Source: Aequorivita marisscotiae (GTDB taxonomy: Bacteria; Bacteroidota; Bacteroidia; Flavobacteriales; Flavobacteriaceae). From it: a DNA stretch of 64,000 nt. Made by a program: the position numbers and the translations under genes. Numbering within the stretch: the stretch's first letter is position 1; every line of letters starts with the position of its first letter. Positions 55,237 to 63,984 of this stretch are shown here, in pieces. The stretch is from the NCBI RefSeq assembly GCF_029814825.1, contig NZ_CP122379.1, positions 2,046,001 to 2,110,000 on the forward strand, read 5' to 3'. Below the pieces are notes generated by a model, which saw only the letters and a program-made list of their open reading frames with translations, ran no database searches and was not told the origin of the DNA.

Positions 55237-56124
55237 TTATTGGTACATAAGCGTAAGATACGCATCTCCGTTACTATGGGGTAAAACTATTTTTGTGGGA
55301 TAGTTTTCAATATTGTATTCAAAATTAAACGTTCCAATACCGTCTGCTGATTCAACCGAACTAATATTGTTTTTATTGAAATAGACAATCAGGTTATCGT
55401 CATCTCCGGGCGAATAACCCCCAAAATTAGGATGCGAATCTACAGCTTCAAGTTGTTTAATTGTTAACCCATTTGGAAGTTTGTAGTCAAAAACAAATAA
55501 TGGGTTCAATTTATCGTCAAAAGTATAATTGAATGTACGGTAAGGATCGTTTCTACTGAAACGTTGCGACGCAACGGTTACATTGCCATTTGCATCATAT
55601 TCAAAGTTTATAAAATTTATAAAATCCTGTACATCGTCATAAAACCTATCTGCAGATACAATATATCCAGCTGCATTTAAATTCATTCTAATGGCGTTAG
55701 TTGTACCTTCGTCTATATAAATCGCGTTGTTCCGGTAAGTGAAAGTTTGAGTGTAATCTGAATTATAACCCACGAAATGACGAGTCTTTAAGTTTCCATC
55801 GGAATAATACGTATAGGTAGTTTCCCTCGAAGGGAAGGTAGAAGTAGAGTGTATTTTGCTAATTTTAATTAACTCACCTGAATTGTTATAAATGAAATGA
55901 TGATTATAATCTAGAAAATCTCCAACGTACTCTTTTCTAAGAATAAGGGTGTTGTTGGCATACACTAACGTGTCCGTGGTAGTTTCACCCACCGAAGTAA
56001 AAGCAGTAAGATACTGCCGTTCGGCTATTGGATCTTCGTTTTCTTCCTGCGTAATTGGGTCGTCAGTAGAGCTACAGGAAAGGAGTATAAGGCAACTAAG
56101 AAGTATATAAATTGGGGACTGCAT
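55237..56124 (-). CDS. Lipoprotein with YD/RHS-like beta repeats, unknown function
   Basis: 295-aa protein. The signal peptide ends in a clear lipobox (LILLSCSST). The acidic linker DDPITQEENEDP is followed by beta-rich repeats resembling RHS/YD or DUF4595-type units (FIYNNSGELIKISKI, YTYYSDGNLKTRHFVGYN, FEYDANGNVTVASQRF, NFEYNIENYPTKIVLP). The DP-rich segment after the Cys fits surface-exposed Bacteroidota lipoproteins. Function unknown. dapD follows closely but is probably functionally unrelated. Confidence 0.7.
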   Translation of the reverse strand: MQSPIYILLSCLILLSCSSTDDPITQEENEDPIAERQYLTAFTSVGETTTDTLVYANNTLILRKEYVGDFLDYNHHFIYNNSGELIKISKIHSTSTFPSRETTYTYYSDGNLKTRHFVGYNSDYTQTFTYRNNAIYIDEGTTNAIRMNLNAAGYIVSADRFYDDVQDFINFINFEYDANGNVTVASQRFSRNDPYRTFNYTFDDKLNPLFVFDYKLPNGLTIKQLEAVDSHPNFGGYSPGDDDNLIVYFNKNNISSVESADGIGTFNFEYNIENYPTKIVLPHSNGDAYLTLMYQ

Positions 56125-56208
56125 AGTATATATTTAAGTAAAAGTACAAATATAGCTTCTGTTATTTAATTATAAAATGGAATTTTAGCATACTATTTCT
56201 TAATCCCT

Positions 56209-56216
56209 TATTTTTG
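56209..56216 (+). promoter_or_regulatory. Possible -7 box of ruvX
   Basis: TATTTTTG matches TAnnTTTG and is followed by C; it ends 8 nt before the ruvX ATG. If real, the 5' leader would be only a few nucleotides. Confidence 0.4.
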
Positions 56217-56224
56217 CAGTCGGT

Positions 56225-56635
56225 ATGGGACGGATTTTAGCTTTAGATTACGGTAGCAAACGCACTGGCATCGCCATTACAGACGAGTTGCAATTAATTG
56301 CTTCTGGTTTAACCACAGTAGCTACTCCTGAATTATTAGATTTTCTGAAAAAGTATTTTACTTCAGAAAAAGTTGAATTAGTTCTGGTAGGGGAGCCAAA
56401 ACAAAAAGATGGCACTCCTTCCAACATCGAAGATGAAATTCAAAAGTTCTTAAAGAAATTTTCGAATGTTTTTCCCGACCTACAAGTTAAGCGGGTTGAT
56501 GAACGCTATACCAGTAAAATGGCTTTTCAAACAATGATTGATAGCGGCCTTAAAAAAAAACAACGCCAAAATAAAGCCTTGGTAGACGAAATAAGCGCGA
56601 CTATTATTTTGCAAGAATATCTTTATAACAAATAG
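56225..56635 (+). CDS. ruvX: Holliday junction resolvase-like RuvX (YqgF)
   Basis: 136-aa RNase H-fold nuclease, thought to act on pre-16S rRNA ends and/or DNA junctions. The fold marks are ILALDYGSKRTGIAITDE with the first catalytic Asp, LVLVGEPKQKDGTPS, RVDERYTSKMA, and the C-terminal DEISATIILQEYL. Length is standard. def follows 59 nt later in the same direction. The ATG at 56225 opens MGRILALDYG, as usual. Confidence 0.95.
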   Translation: MGRILALDYGSKRTGIAITDELQLIASGLTTVATPELLDFLKKYFTSEKVELVLVGEPKQKDGTPSNIEDEIQKFLKKFSNVFPDLQVKRVDERYTSKMAFQTMIDSGLKKKQRQNKALVDEISATIILQEYLYNK

Positions 56636-56694
56636 ATTGACGATTTTTCAATTCATTGAAGCCAAACAAATAACAATATCAATATACATTAAAA

Positions 56695-57285
56695 ATGATT
56701 TTACCCATAATAGCCTACGGCGACCCTGTTTTACGAAAAGAAACCGTAGAAGTAACCCCAGATTATCCCAATCTGGATAAGGTAATCGAAAATATGTTCG
56801 AAACCATGTACGAGGCTCACGGCATTGGCCTTGCAGCGCCACAGGTAAATTTGCCAATCCGTTTATTTATAGTAGATGCCACCCCGTTTGAAGAAGACGA
56901 AGACCTTTCGGACGAAGAACAAAAATTTGTTTCTACCTTTAAAAGGGTTTTTATAAATGCGCGTATTATTGAAGAATCCGGCGATGAATGGGCTTTTAAC
57001 GAAGGCTGTTTAAGCATTCCAGACGTGCGCGAAGATGTTTTTCGCCAACCCGATATTGTAATGGAATATCAAGACGAAAACTTCAAAAAACACAAAGAGA
57101 CTTTTAGCGGTATTGTGGCCCGTATCATTCAGCACGAATACGATCATATTGAGGGAATTCTCTTTACAGACAAGCTTTCCCCCTTGAAAAAGAGATTGAT
57201 TAAAAGCAAGCTGATCAACATTTCTAAAGGAAAAGTGGGCATAGATTATAAGATGAAATTTCCCAACGCAAAAAAGAAACGTTAA
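56695..57285 (+). CDS. def: Peptide deformylase
   Basis: Removes the N-terminal formyl group from new proteins. The three family motifs are G43-IGLAAPQ, EGCLSIP with metal ligand C105, and QHEYDH with H147, E148 and H151. The 196-aa length is slightly long because of an acidic insert (DATPFEEDEDLSDEEQ) after strand 3, a usual Bacteroidota trait. It probably shares a transcript with ruvX and the DUF5606 gene (gap 65 nt). Confidence 0.97.
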   Translation: MILPIIAYGDPVLRKETVEVTPDYPNLDKVIENMFETMYEAHGIGLAAPQVNLPIRLFIVDATPFEEDEDLSDEEQKFVSTFKRVFINARIIEESGDEWAFNEGCLSIPDVREDVFRQPDIVMEYQDENFKKHKETFSGIVARIIQHEYDHIEGILFTDKLSPLKKRLIKSKLINISKGKVGIDYKMKFPNAKKKR

Positions 57286-57350
57286 CACGCTTGTTTATAT
57301 TAACCAAACCAAAGATATTTGTATCCATTAAAACATTTTAAAGGTAATTT

Positions 57351-57911
57351 ATGAGCTTAGAAAAAGTGCTTTCCATTTCAGGTAAACCTGGACTTTACAA
57401 ATTAAAATCACAAACCCGAGCGGGCTTTTTGGCCGAATCGCTATTAGACGGTAAAACAATAAACGTAAGCGGTCGCCACAATGTGAGCCTGCTTTCCGAA
57501 ATTGCTATTTATACCCTCACCGAAGAAGTGCCGCTTCGCGAAGTTTTCAAGAAAATTTCTGAAAAGGAAAACGGCAAGGAAACCATAAATCACAAAGCCT
57601 CCAAAGAGGAATTGGAAGAGTTCTTCTTCGGGGTTATGCCAGACTATGACGAAGATCGCGTATATGCAAGCGATATTAAAAAAGTGGTGCAATGGTATAA
57701 TATGCTCATCAAAAACGGAATAACAGATTTCTCTGAAGCCGAAGAAAGTGAAGAAGACCAAACCGAAACTGACGAAACTAAAGACACAAAAAAGCCAGCC
57801 GCCAAAAAAGCCGCTGCGCCAAAGCCCGCAGCTCCTAAGGCTGCTGCGCCAAAAGCTTCTTCAGCTAAAAAAGGCGGATCTACTAAAAATGCAGCTTCAC
57901 GCAAAACCTAA
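57351..57911 (+). CDS. DUF5606 domain protein with Ala/Lys/Pro-rich tail
   Basis: 186-aa protein. Residues 1-130 are the conserved DUF5606 domain (LEKVLSISGKPGLYKLKSQ, RHNVSLLSEIAIYTL, EELEEFFFGVMPDYDEDRVYASDIKKVVQWYN). After an acidic stretch (EESEEDQTETDETK) the C-terminus is a basic low-complexity tail of KKPAAKKAAAPK-type repeats, like those in histone H1-like nucleic-acid-binding proteins. Cytoplasmic; function unknown. It is followed by a terminator that ends the ruvX-def-DUF5606 run. Confidence 0.88.
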   Translation: MSLEKVLSISGKPGLYKLKSQTRAGFLAESLLDGKTINVSGRHNVSLLSEIAIYTLTEEVPLREVFKKISEKENGKETINHKASKEELEEFFFGVMPDYDEDRVYASDIKKVVQWYNMLIKNGITDFSEAEESEEDQTETDETKDTKKPAAKKAAAPKPAAPKAAAPKASSAKKGGSTKNAASRKT

Positions 57912-57953
57912 AATTTGGTTACTGAACTTTTAGGCTATTAAGTTATACAGTAT

Positions 57954-57989
57954 AAATCCTCAAGTCCTAAATGGATTTGGGGATTTTTT
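57954..57989 (+). terminator. Terminator after the DUF5606 gene
   Basis: Arms AAATCCTCAA / TTGGGGATTT (one G-U pair) around a 13-nt loop, followed by TTT. It ends the ruvX-def-DUF5606 group. Confidence 0.6.
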
Positions 57990-58093
57990 GTTACGTTAAA
58001 ACTGGGCAAACAAAGTAGTCGTTATTTAGTGGCAAATTATTTACATTGTAACCCACAAATCACGAATTCCAAATTAACCAATCCCGAAGCAAA

Positions 58094-58888
58094 ATGAATT
58101 CCCGAAAAGACCAACTAAAAGCATTCGATAGATTATTAACCATTATGGATGAGTTGCGCGAGCAATGCCCGTGGGACAAAAAACAAACCATGGAAACCCT
58201 GCGCCATCTAACCATCGAAGAAACCTACGAGTTGGGCGATGCTATCTTGGAAAACAATCTGCAGGAAGTAAAAAAGGAATTGGGCGATGTGCTGTTGCAT
58301 ATTGTTTTTTATGCAAAAATAGGCAGCGAAACAAACCATTTTGATATCGCAGATGTATGCAATACTATTTGCGATAAGTTAATTTCGCGCCACCCACATA
58401 TTTATAGCGATGTAAAGGTGAAAGATGAAGAAGAAGTAAAACGAAATTGGGAAAACTTAAAGCTAAAAGAAGGAAAAACAAGCGTATTGGAAGGCGTTCC
58501 CAAATCGCTTCCGGCCTTGGTAAAAGCCAGCAGAATTCAAGAAAAGGTCGCCGGTGTAGGATTTGACTGGGAAGAACCACAGCAGGTTTTTGAAAAATTA
58601 CAGGAAGAACTCGGGGAGCTACAACACGAGATAAATGATAATAATCCTGAAAAAATAGAAGCCGAATTTGGCGATGTACTCTTCTCTATGATTAACTACG
58701 CCAGATTTCTGAATGTAAATCCTGAAAACGCGCTGGAACGTACCAATAAAAAGTTTATTAATCGCTTTCAATATTTGGAAGGCAAAGCCAAGGAAATGAA
58801 CAAATCTCTAAAAGATATGACCCTGGCCGAAATGGATATATATTGGAACGAAGCCAAAAAATCAGATACCCCCTCGTCCCCCGCGTAG
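58094..58888 (+). CDS. mazG: Nucleoside triphosphate pyrophosphohydrolase MazG
   Basis: 264-aa protein with two MazG domains. It hydrolyses (d)NTPs to NMPs and PPi for pool cleansing. Domain 1 has CPWDKKQTMETLRHLTIEET, EExxE-type metal ligands and ELGDVLLHIVFYAKI. Domain 2 has EKVAGVGFDWEEP, ELGELQHEI and EFGDVLFSMINYARF. The stop codon TAG lies inside a palindromic element (58885-58912), so the last residues (TPSSPA) may be an addition produced by that insertion. Convergent with the DUF349 gene. Confidence 0.96.
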   Translation: MNSRKDQLKAFDRLLTIMDELREQCPWDKKQTMETLRHLTIEETYELGDAILENNLQEVKKELGDVLLHIVFYAKIGSETNHFDIADVCNTICDKLISRHPHIYSDVKVKDEEEVKRNWENLKLKEGKTSVLEGVPKSLPALVKASRIQEKVAGVGFDWEEPQQVFEKLQEELGELQHEINDNNPEKIEAEFGDVLFSMINYARFLNVNPENALERTNKKFINRFQYLEGKAKEMNKSLKDMTLAEMDIYWNEAKKSDTPSSPA

Positions 58889-58912
58889 AGAAGCAGTGCG
58901 GTGCGTCTCTAC
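58885..58912. repeat. REP-like palindrome at the 3' end of mazG
   Basis: Outer arms GTAGAGA / TCTCTAC pair perfectly, and the centre (AGCAGTGCGGTGCG) is an imperfect palindrome. It resembles the GTAGAGACGC...GCGTCTCTAC intergenic palindromes found in many Bacteroidota and cyanobacterial genomes. It supplies the mazG stop codon. Confidence 0.65.
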
Positions 58913-58931
58913 AGGACAACAAAAATATATA

Positions 58932-61109
58932 TTATTCCCGCACCTCTTTTATTTTCGATAATTTAGCCTTCCAAACCTCTAATTGTTCCTTGTGGCGTGC
59001 AATGTTATTATGCACTTCCTTTACCAACGGATTGCTTTCATCTACATGATGGAAAAAACCTAAATTGTTTTCCAGCTGTCTAATTTCATCCCGGGTTTCA
59101 TCAATCTTTTTCGAAATAAAGAAATGCTCGTTTTGTAGTTTTCGTTCGTCTTCGCGATTTACTAACGTATTAAGTTTATTGTCAAATTTAATAAGCTCGG
59201 TTTCTTTTTTGCCCAAATCTAGCTTAGAGAATAAACCGTCTAATGTTTTATTAAATTTCTGCTCAATATTTCGCTTGTTATACGGTACGCGGCCTATTTC
59301 TTTCCAAGCGGTAATATGTTCCTTAATCGATTTTAAATCGACTTTATGGTCGCCACTCAATTCAAAAGAATTCAGTTTTTCAAGCATTTTTTGCTTAGTT
59401 TCAAAATGTGCAACTTCTTCTTTGTTAGCCTCGTTTTTCTGGGCGTGCAATCTGTCAAAATAATGATTGCAGGCTTTTTTAAACTGCTTCCAAATTTTGT
59501 CGCTGTCCTTACGCGGTACGTGCCCGATGCTTTTCCAATCGTTCTGAATTTTCTTCATCAATTGGGTGGTGGCGTCAAAATCTTCGCTGTCCTTATTTTC
59601 CTCTGCAATTTTTATAAGCTCGCGTTTCTTTTCCAGATTAGCGTATTGCTCCTTTTTCTGGTTTTTATAAAAACTGTTTTTTAAGTGATTAAAGTTTCCG
59701 GTGGCATCTTTAAATGCCTTCCAAATTTCCTTGTTGTTTGCGCGTGGTACTCTTCCGGTGTTAAAAAATGTATCCCGAAGTTCCTGAACATTTTTAATGG
59801 CATTTTGCCAGCCCTGATGACTCGGTTTTGCTTCTTCCGCAGCCTTCTTTATAGCTTCAATTAGTTCTTTTTTCTTTTCGAGGTTTTCCTCAAAATCCTT
59901 TTCCATGGCTGCCAATTGTTCTTGGCGTCTATCGTGGATTACCTTTGTGGCCTCACTAAATTTATCCCAAACTTCGTCGCGATATTCCTTAGCAACGGGA
60001 CCAATATCTTCCTTCCACATTTTGTGAAGCATCTGCAATTCGCGGAATGCCTTATTTATATCGGCTTCCTGGGTAAGTTCTTCGGCACGGGTAATAAGCT
60101 TTAACTTGGCGTCGAGATTGTGTTTAAAATCTAAGTCGCGAAACTCGCGGTTTAAATGCAAAAAGTCGTAAAAATTCTCAACGTGATGATGGTACGTATT
60201 CCAAACGGTGTTGTACTTATCTCTGGGAATAGCGCCGGCCAAGTGCCACTTTTCCTGAATTTCCTTAAAGTGCTTATACGTAGTATTTATATTTTCCTCA
60301 GCGCCTAAAAGCCCTTTTAATTCCTCAATTAATTCCCAGCGTTTGTCTAGGTTAGATTGAAGATCCTTTTTAAGATTTTTATAGTGGTTGTTGCGCTTCT
60401 CTTTATAATCGAAATAAAGCGAATTAAATTCCTTTTTTAAAGGCGTTGTATAATGAAAGTCAATAATGTTTCCGCCGTCTGCTAAAAATTCTTCCTTTTT
60501 GCGTTCCAATTCTTCATTAAACTTGCTGTTAAATTCAGAACGGATTTCTTCAACATCGTGCTTTAATTCCTGTATTTTCTTGCTCTTTAAAAGTTTGTCG
60601 AACTCTGCCACCAATTCTTTTTCCGAAAGGGTACTGTAGTCTTTTTGAGCAGTTTCCTCGGCATGCTCATCTTCTTCTTCATCTTCAGACGAGGCAACTT
60701 CCTCTTCATCTTCCTCTTCCGAAGCTTCAGTTTCCGCAACGGTCGTTTCGGTAGTATCGCTATCTGCAGATTCTATTTTTTCGTTGGTAGTTGGCTCTAA
60801 AGTATCTTTTTCAGCAACAGCTTGCTTTTCATCTACCATAGCATTTTCAACAACGGTTCCCTTTTCCAATTTTTCCGCTTCCGTAGTAGTTTTATCAGCA
60901 GCGTCATCAGTTTTTAAGCTGTTTTCTGAATTTTCCTCAGAAGGTTTATCCGTTTCCGTTTTTACAGCAGTATCTTCAGTCGTAACTTCTTCTACCGTTT
61001 CTTCTTTTGAAGTTGCAGTATCTTCAGTTTCATCTTTTGTTCGCTCAGTGGTTTTGCTGGTTGAAATTTCTTTCTCGTTTTCTTCCTGTGGCAAGTTTTT
61101 GTCAGACAT
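58932..61109 (-). CDS. DUF349 repeat coiled-coil protein
   Basis: 725-aa cytoplasmic protein. Residues 1-170 are acidic, T/E-rich low complexity (EETVEEVTTEDTAVKTET, EEDEEEVASSEDEEEDE). From ~200 on, about seven DUF349 repeats of ~70-75 aa occur, each a charged helix pair ending in W-[KE]-xIG-x-[VA]-P-[RKY] (HLAGAIPRDK, WKSIGHVPRKDSDKIW, WKEIGRVPYNKRNIE). Some DUF349 proteins are linked to RNA or DNA handling, but the role in Bacteroidota is not settled. The ATG at 61109 (MSDKNLPQEE) is preferred over the TTG at 61118. Confidence 0.88.
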   Translation of the reverse strand: MSDKNLPQEENEKEISTSKTTERTKDETEDTATSKEETVEEVTTEDTAVKTETDKPSEENSENSLKTDDAADKTTTEAEKLEKGTVVENAMVDEKQAVAEKDTLEPTTNEKIESADSDTTETTVAETEASEEEDEEEVASSEDEEEDEHAEETAQKDYSTLSEKELVAEFDKLLKSKKIQELKHDVEEIRSEFNSKFNEELERKKEEFLADGGNIIDFHYTTPLKKEFNSLYFDYKEKRNNHYKNLKKDLQSNLDKRWELIEELKGLLGAEENINTTYKHFKEIQEKWHLAGAIPRDKYNTVWNTYHHHVENFYDFLHLNREFRDLDFKHNLDAKLKLITRAEELTQEADINKAFRELQMLHKMWKEDIGPVAKEYRDEVWDKFSEATKVIHDRRQEQLAAMEKDFEENLEKKKELIEAIKKAAEEAKPSHQGWQNAIKNVQELRDTFFNTGRVPRANNKEIWKAFKDATGNFNHLKNSFYKNQKKEQYANLEKKRELIKIAEENKDSEDFDATTQLMKKIQNDWKSIGHVPRKDSDKIWKQFKKACNHYFDRLHAQKNEANKEEVAHFETKQKMLEKLNSFELSGDHKVDLKSIKEHITAWKEIGRVPYNKRNIEQKFNKTLDGLFSKLDLGKKETELIKFDNKLNTLVNREDERKLQNEHFFISKKIDETRDEIRQLENNLGFFHHVDESNPLVKEVHNNIARHKEQLEVWKAKLSKIKEVRE

Positions 61110-61211
61110 TTTTTTCAATGTTTAGGTTCTTTTTTCTTGGAGGGTCAATATACTAACAACTGCGCAATTGGCAAAGCACACAGCGGTTTTTTGAAATTTT
61201 TTATACGAATT

Positions 61212-61943
61212 TTATGAATTCCAGATTTCCCAGGCTTTCTCTGCTTGTAGCTCTAGCATTTTTAAGCCATTGCTGCATTTAGCCCCGTGTTGTTTTCCGC
61301 GTTTTAAAAATTCCGTCTCGGCGGGGTTGTAGATTAAATCGAAAAGTAAATGCTCTTTCGTAAGAAATTGATAGGGAATTGCCGGACATTCGCTTACATT
61401 CGGAAAAGTGCCCAAGGGCGTGCAATTAACAACTAAGGAGTGATTTTCAATTGTGCTGCGGTCTATTTCAGCATAAGTTAACCTATTTGTGCCCTGCTTT
61501 CTGCTTACAAATTTATACGTGAACCCTAACTTTTCCAACGCGTACGCCACGGCTTTGGAAGCCCCGCCCGTTCCTAAAATTAATGCCGTTTTTTGCCGAA
61601 GTGGCAAATAAGACTCCAGTGCCTTTTGAAATCCGAAATAATCGGTATTGTAACCCGTTAATCGTTTGTCTGAAGATATTTTAACAGTGTTTACAGCTCC
61701 TATTTTTTCTGCTTCAATATGTAAAGCGTTTAAATACGGAAGTATTGCCTGCTTATACGGAATAGTAACGTTTAACCCCTTTAATGATTGGTTTTTCTGC
61801 AAAACCTTTGGAAAGAGCTCAATTGTTTTTATATCGAAATTCAAATAAATGTGGGGAAGATCTTCTCTTTCAAATTTTTTGGAAAAATACGTTCTTGAAA
61901 ATGAATAATCAATATTTCTGCCCAATAACCCAAACTTAGCCAT
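61212..61943 (-). CDS. aroE: Shikimate dehydrogenase
   Basis: NADPH-dependent reduction of 3-dehydroshikimate in aromatic amino acid synthesis. The 243-aa product MAKFGLLGRNIDYSFSRTYF has the substrate-binding S-F-S, catalytic Lys in NVTIPYKQAIL, NTVK, GYNTDYFGF, the nucleotide loop ILGTGGASKAV, and VNCTPLGTFP. The frame extends eight codons upstream, but 61943 is the family start and overlaps the end of the DUF368 gene by 8 bp. A short C-terminus with LELQAEKAWEIW is usual. Confidence 0.96.
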   Translation of the reverse strand: MAKFGLLGRNIDYSFSRTYFSKKFEREDLPHIYLNFDIKTIELFPKVLQKNQSLKGLNVTIPYKQAILPYLNALHIEAEKIGAVNTVKISSDKRLTGYNTDYFGFQKALESYLPLRQKTALILGTGGASKAVAYALEKLGFTYKFVSRKQGTNRLTYAEIDRSTIENHSLVVNCTPLGTFPNVSECPAIPYQFLTKEHLLFDLIYNPAETEFLKRGKQHGAKCSNGLKMLELQAEKAWEIWNS

Positions 61944-62958
61944 GATGTCTGTTTTTATGATTGTCATACCAATCTAGGCTTAGCACGATTAAAATTCCTA
62001 TAATTATAAAAACAATGGCATACATGGTTTCTGAATTAAATTCCGAAGGAAAATATCGGGTGTAGCCCACAATTATATCTCTACCATTGGCATCCACTTT
62101 TATATTGCCGAAGCTGTCAAAAACGTACTTTTCTTCCTTCCACGGCCAAACCACTCCCAACGAACCGGCAATAAACCCAATAATTACCGCGTACGTGGCT
62201 TTTTTAAATCGTTTTAAAACATAGGCCAAAAGGTGTGATAACGAAACTAAACCTACCAACGAACCCAACGAAAATACCGCCAAAACCTCTAGTAATTCAA
62301 TGCGCTGTGTGTTATAAATCCAGCTAAAATCAAATTGAAATACATCTATAAACGTATCGAATAGGGCATTTACGGAATCTACCAAAAGCAGCACATAATT
62401 CCCCAAAAGCATAAGAATAAACGAACCGGAAAGCCCCGGAAGCGTCATCCCCGAAACACTGATTATTCCGCAGAAAAACACAAAAAAGAGATTGTTGTTT
62501 TCTTTGGCTGGTTCTAAGAAACTAATTGCAACTCCCGCAATTACCCCGCATAAAAGATAGGCTACGTACTTTCGATTCCAATCCCCAAAATCCTTCGCAA
62601 TAAAATAAATGGAGCCGATAATCATTCCGAAGAAGGCACTCCAAACGTACAGTTCGTAATGCACTATAAGATAATCCAGAATTTTGGAAACGCTAAAATA
62701 GCTAATTACCATTCCTAAAATCAACAACCCCAAAAACTGTCCGTTTATATATTGGTAAAAACTTTTAAAACGGCCTCCCCACAGGAGCTTAAAAGCTTTC
62801 TTGTTTATTTTTTGAAGTGAATAAATAAATTCCTCGTAAAATCCAGCCACAAATGCCACTACTCCGCCCGAAACTCCAGGTACCTTATTGGCCGCACCCA
62901 TCCCGAGCCCTTTTAGGACTAGCCAAGTTTTATCTGAAATGGAGCGATTTTCGTACAA
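61936..62958 (-). CDS. DUF368 / PopT-type polyprenyl-phosphate translocase (paralog 1)
   Basis: 340-aa inner-membrane protein with eight or more TM helices. It has the duplicated DUF368 signatures GMGAANKVPGVSGGVVAFVAGFYEEF and GMTLPGLSGSFILMLLG. DUF368 proteins (PopT) have been shown to act as undecaprenyl-phosphate translocases. The start at 62958 is TTG: an in-frame stop lies five codons upstream and the first ATG is inside the first conserved motif. The neighbouring gene at 63007 is a paralog in the same orientation, 48 nt away. aroE overlaps its end. Confidence 0.85.
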   Translation of the reverse strand: MYENRSISDKTWLVLKGLGMGAANKVPGVSGGVVAFVAGFYEEFIYSLQKINKKAFKLLWGGRFKSFYQYINGQFLGLLILGMVISYFSVSKILDYLIVHYELYVWSAFFGMIIGSIYFIAKDFGDWNRKYVAYLLCGVIAGVAISFLEPAKENNNLFFVFFCGIISVSGMTLPGLSGSFILMLLGNYVLLLVDSVNALFDTFIDVFQFDFSWIYNTQRIELLEVLAVFSLGSLVGLVSLSHLLAYVLKRFKKATYAVIIGFIAGSLGVVWPWKEEKYVFDSFGNIKVDANGRDIIVGYTRYFPSEFNSETMYAIVFIIIGILIVLSLDWYDNHKNRHHG

Positions 62959-63006
62959 TGCGAATGTTTCTTGTTAAGCGTTTATAGCTACTTAATTATT
63001 GTATTT

Positions 63007-63984
63007 TCAATTGCCAATTGTTTCTTTTTTCGTTGCAACCCGTTCCAGTAAAAAGATTGTCAGAAAACCTATTACTGCGAAAATTAACGCGTATAAAATT
63101 TGTGGATTGCCATCAAAATTTTGAGGTAGCACACTCCGTTCAATAAATGGAACTTCCTGCCCAGCGTGATTCATTCTGTATTGCAGCACTTCTTTCCACG
63201 GCCAGATTTTGTTTAACGCCCCAATCATAAAACCGGTAAGTACCCCCAAAATTAGATTTTTATGATGTTTAAACATCCAGTTTAAGACTTTAGAAAATAC
63301 TTTTAATCCTAAAATTGCACCCACGGCAAAGATTAATAGTTTCCCCAACGCCCCCATTATTAGCGAGCTGTTTAATGTTGTAACGCCTTCCCCAAATTGG
63401 GTTACAATACCAATAACGGTAGTGTATGCGCCCAATAGCAATAAAATAAAAGCGCCCGATATACCGGGAAGTATCATTGCTATAATTGCAATAAATCCTG
63501 CAAAAAACAGGAACCAAGTACTATCTGGCGAACCCACAGGATCTGCAATGGTAATTAAATATGATGCCACGGAGGCGAGTAATATTGCCACAATTACACT
63601 CCACCGCCAATTACTTATTTGATTGCCCACATATACAATACTGGCGATTACAAGACCGAAGAAAAACGACCAAACCAGTATCGGGTAAACGTCTAATAGA
63701 TAGGTTATAAGTTTTGCAAGGGAGATTATACTTATAAAAACTCCCGAAAACAAGGCGAGTAAAAAGCCCAGATTGTAATGCTTCCATGCTGTTATAAAAC
63801 TTTCGCTTTTCCAAATTTTGAAAAAGCCAAGATCTATGTTATGAATGGTTTCAATAAGCTCTTCGTAAATTCCGGAAATAAAGGCGATAGTACCGCCGGA
63901 GACACCTGGAACAACATCGGCAGCGCCCATTGCGAGCCCTTTGGCAGTTATTGTTAAATACTGAATAAAATTTCTTTGAGGCAT
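63007..63984 (-). CDS. DUF368 / PopT-type polyprenyl-phosphate translocase (paralog 2)
   Basis: 325-aa inner-membrane protein, paralog of the gene at 61936-62958. The signatures are GLAMGAADVVPGVSGGTIAFISGIYEEL and MILPGISGAFILLLLGAY, with the same C-terminal GFMIGALNKIWPWKE. The predicted role is the return of undecaprenyl phosphate across the inner membrane for wall and glycan synthesis, based on the PopT family. The ATG at 63984 starts MPQRNFIQYL. First gene of the run PopT-PopT-aroE. Confidence 0.87.
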   Translation of the reverse strand: MPQRNFIQYLTITAKGLAMGAADVVPGVSGGTIAFISGIYEELIETIHNIDLGFFKIWKSESFITAWKHYNLGFLLALFSGVFISIISLAKLITYLLDVYPILVWSFFFGLVIASIVYVGNQISNWRWSVIVAILLASVASYLITIADPVGSPDSTWFLFFAGFIAIIAMILPGISGAFILLLLGAYTTVIGIVTQFGEGVTTLNSSLIMGALGKLLIFAVGAILGLKVFSKVLNWMFKHHKNLILGVLTGFMIGALNKIWPWKEVLQYRMNHAGQEVPFIERSVLPQNFDGNPQILYALIFAVIGFLTIFLLERVATKKETIGN

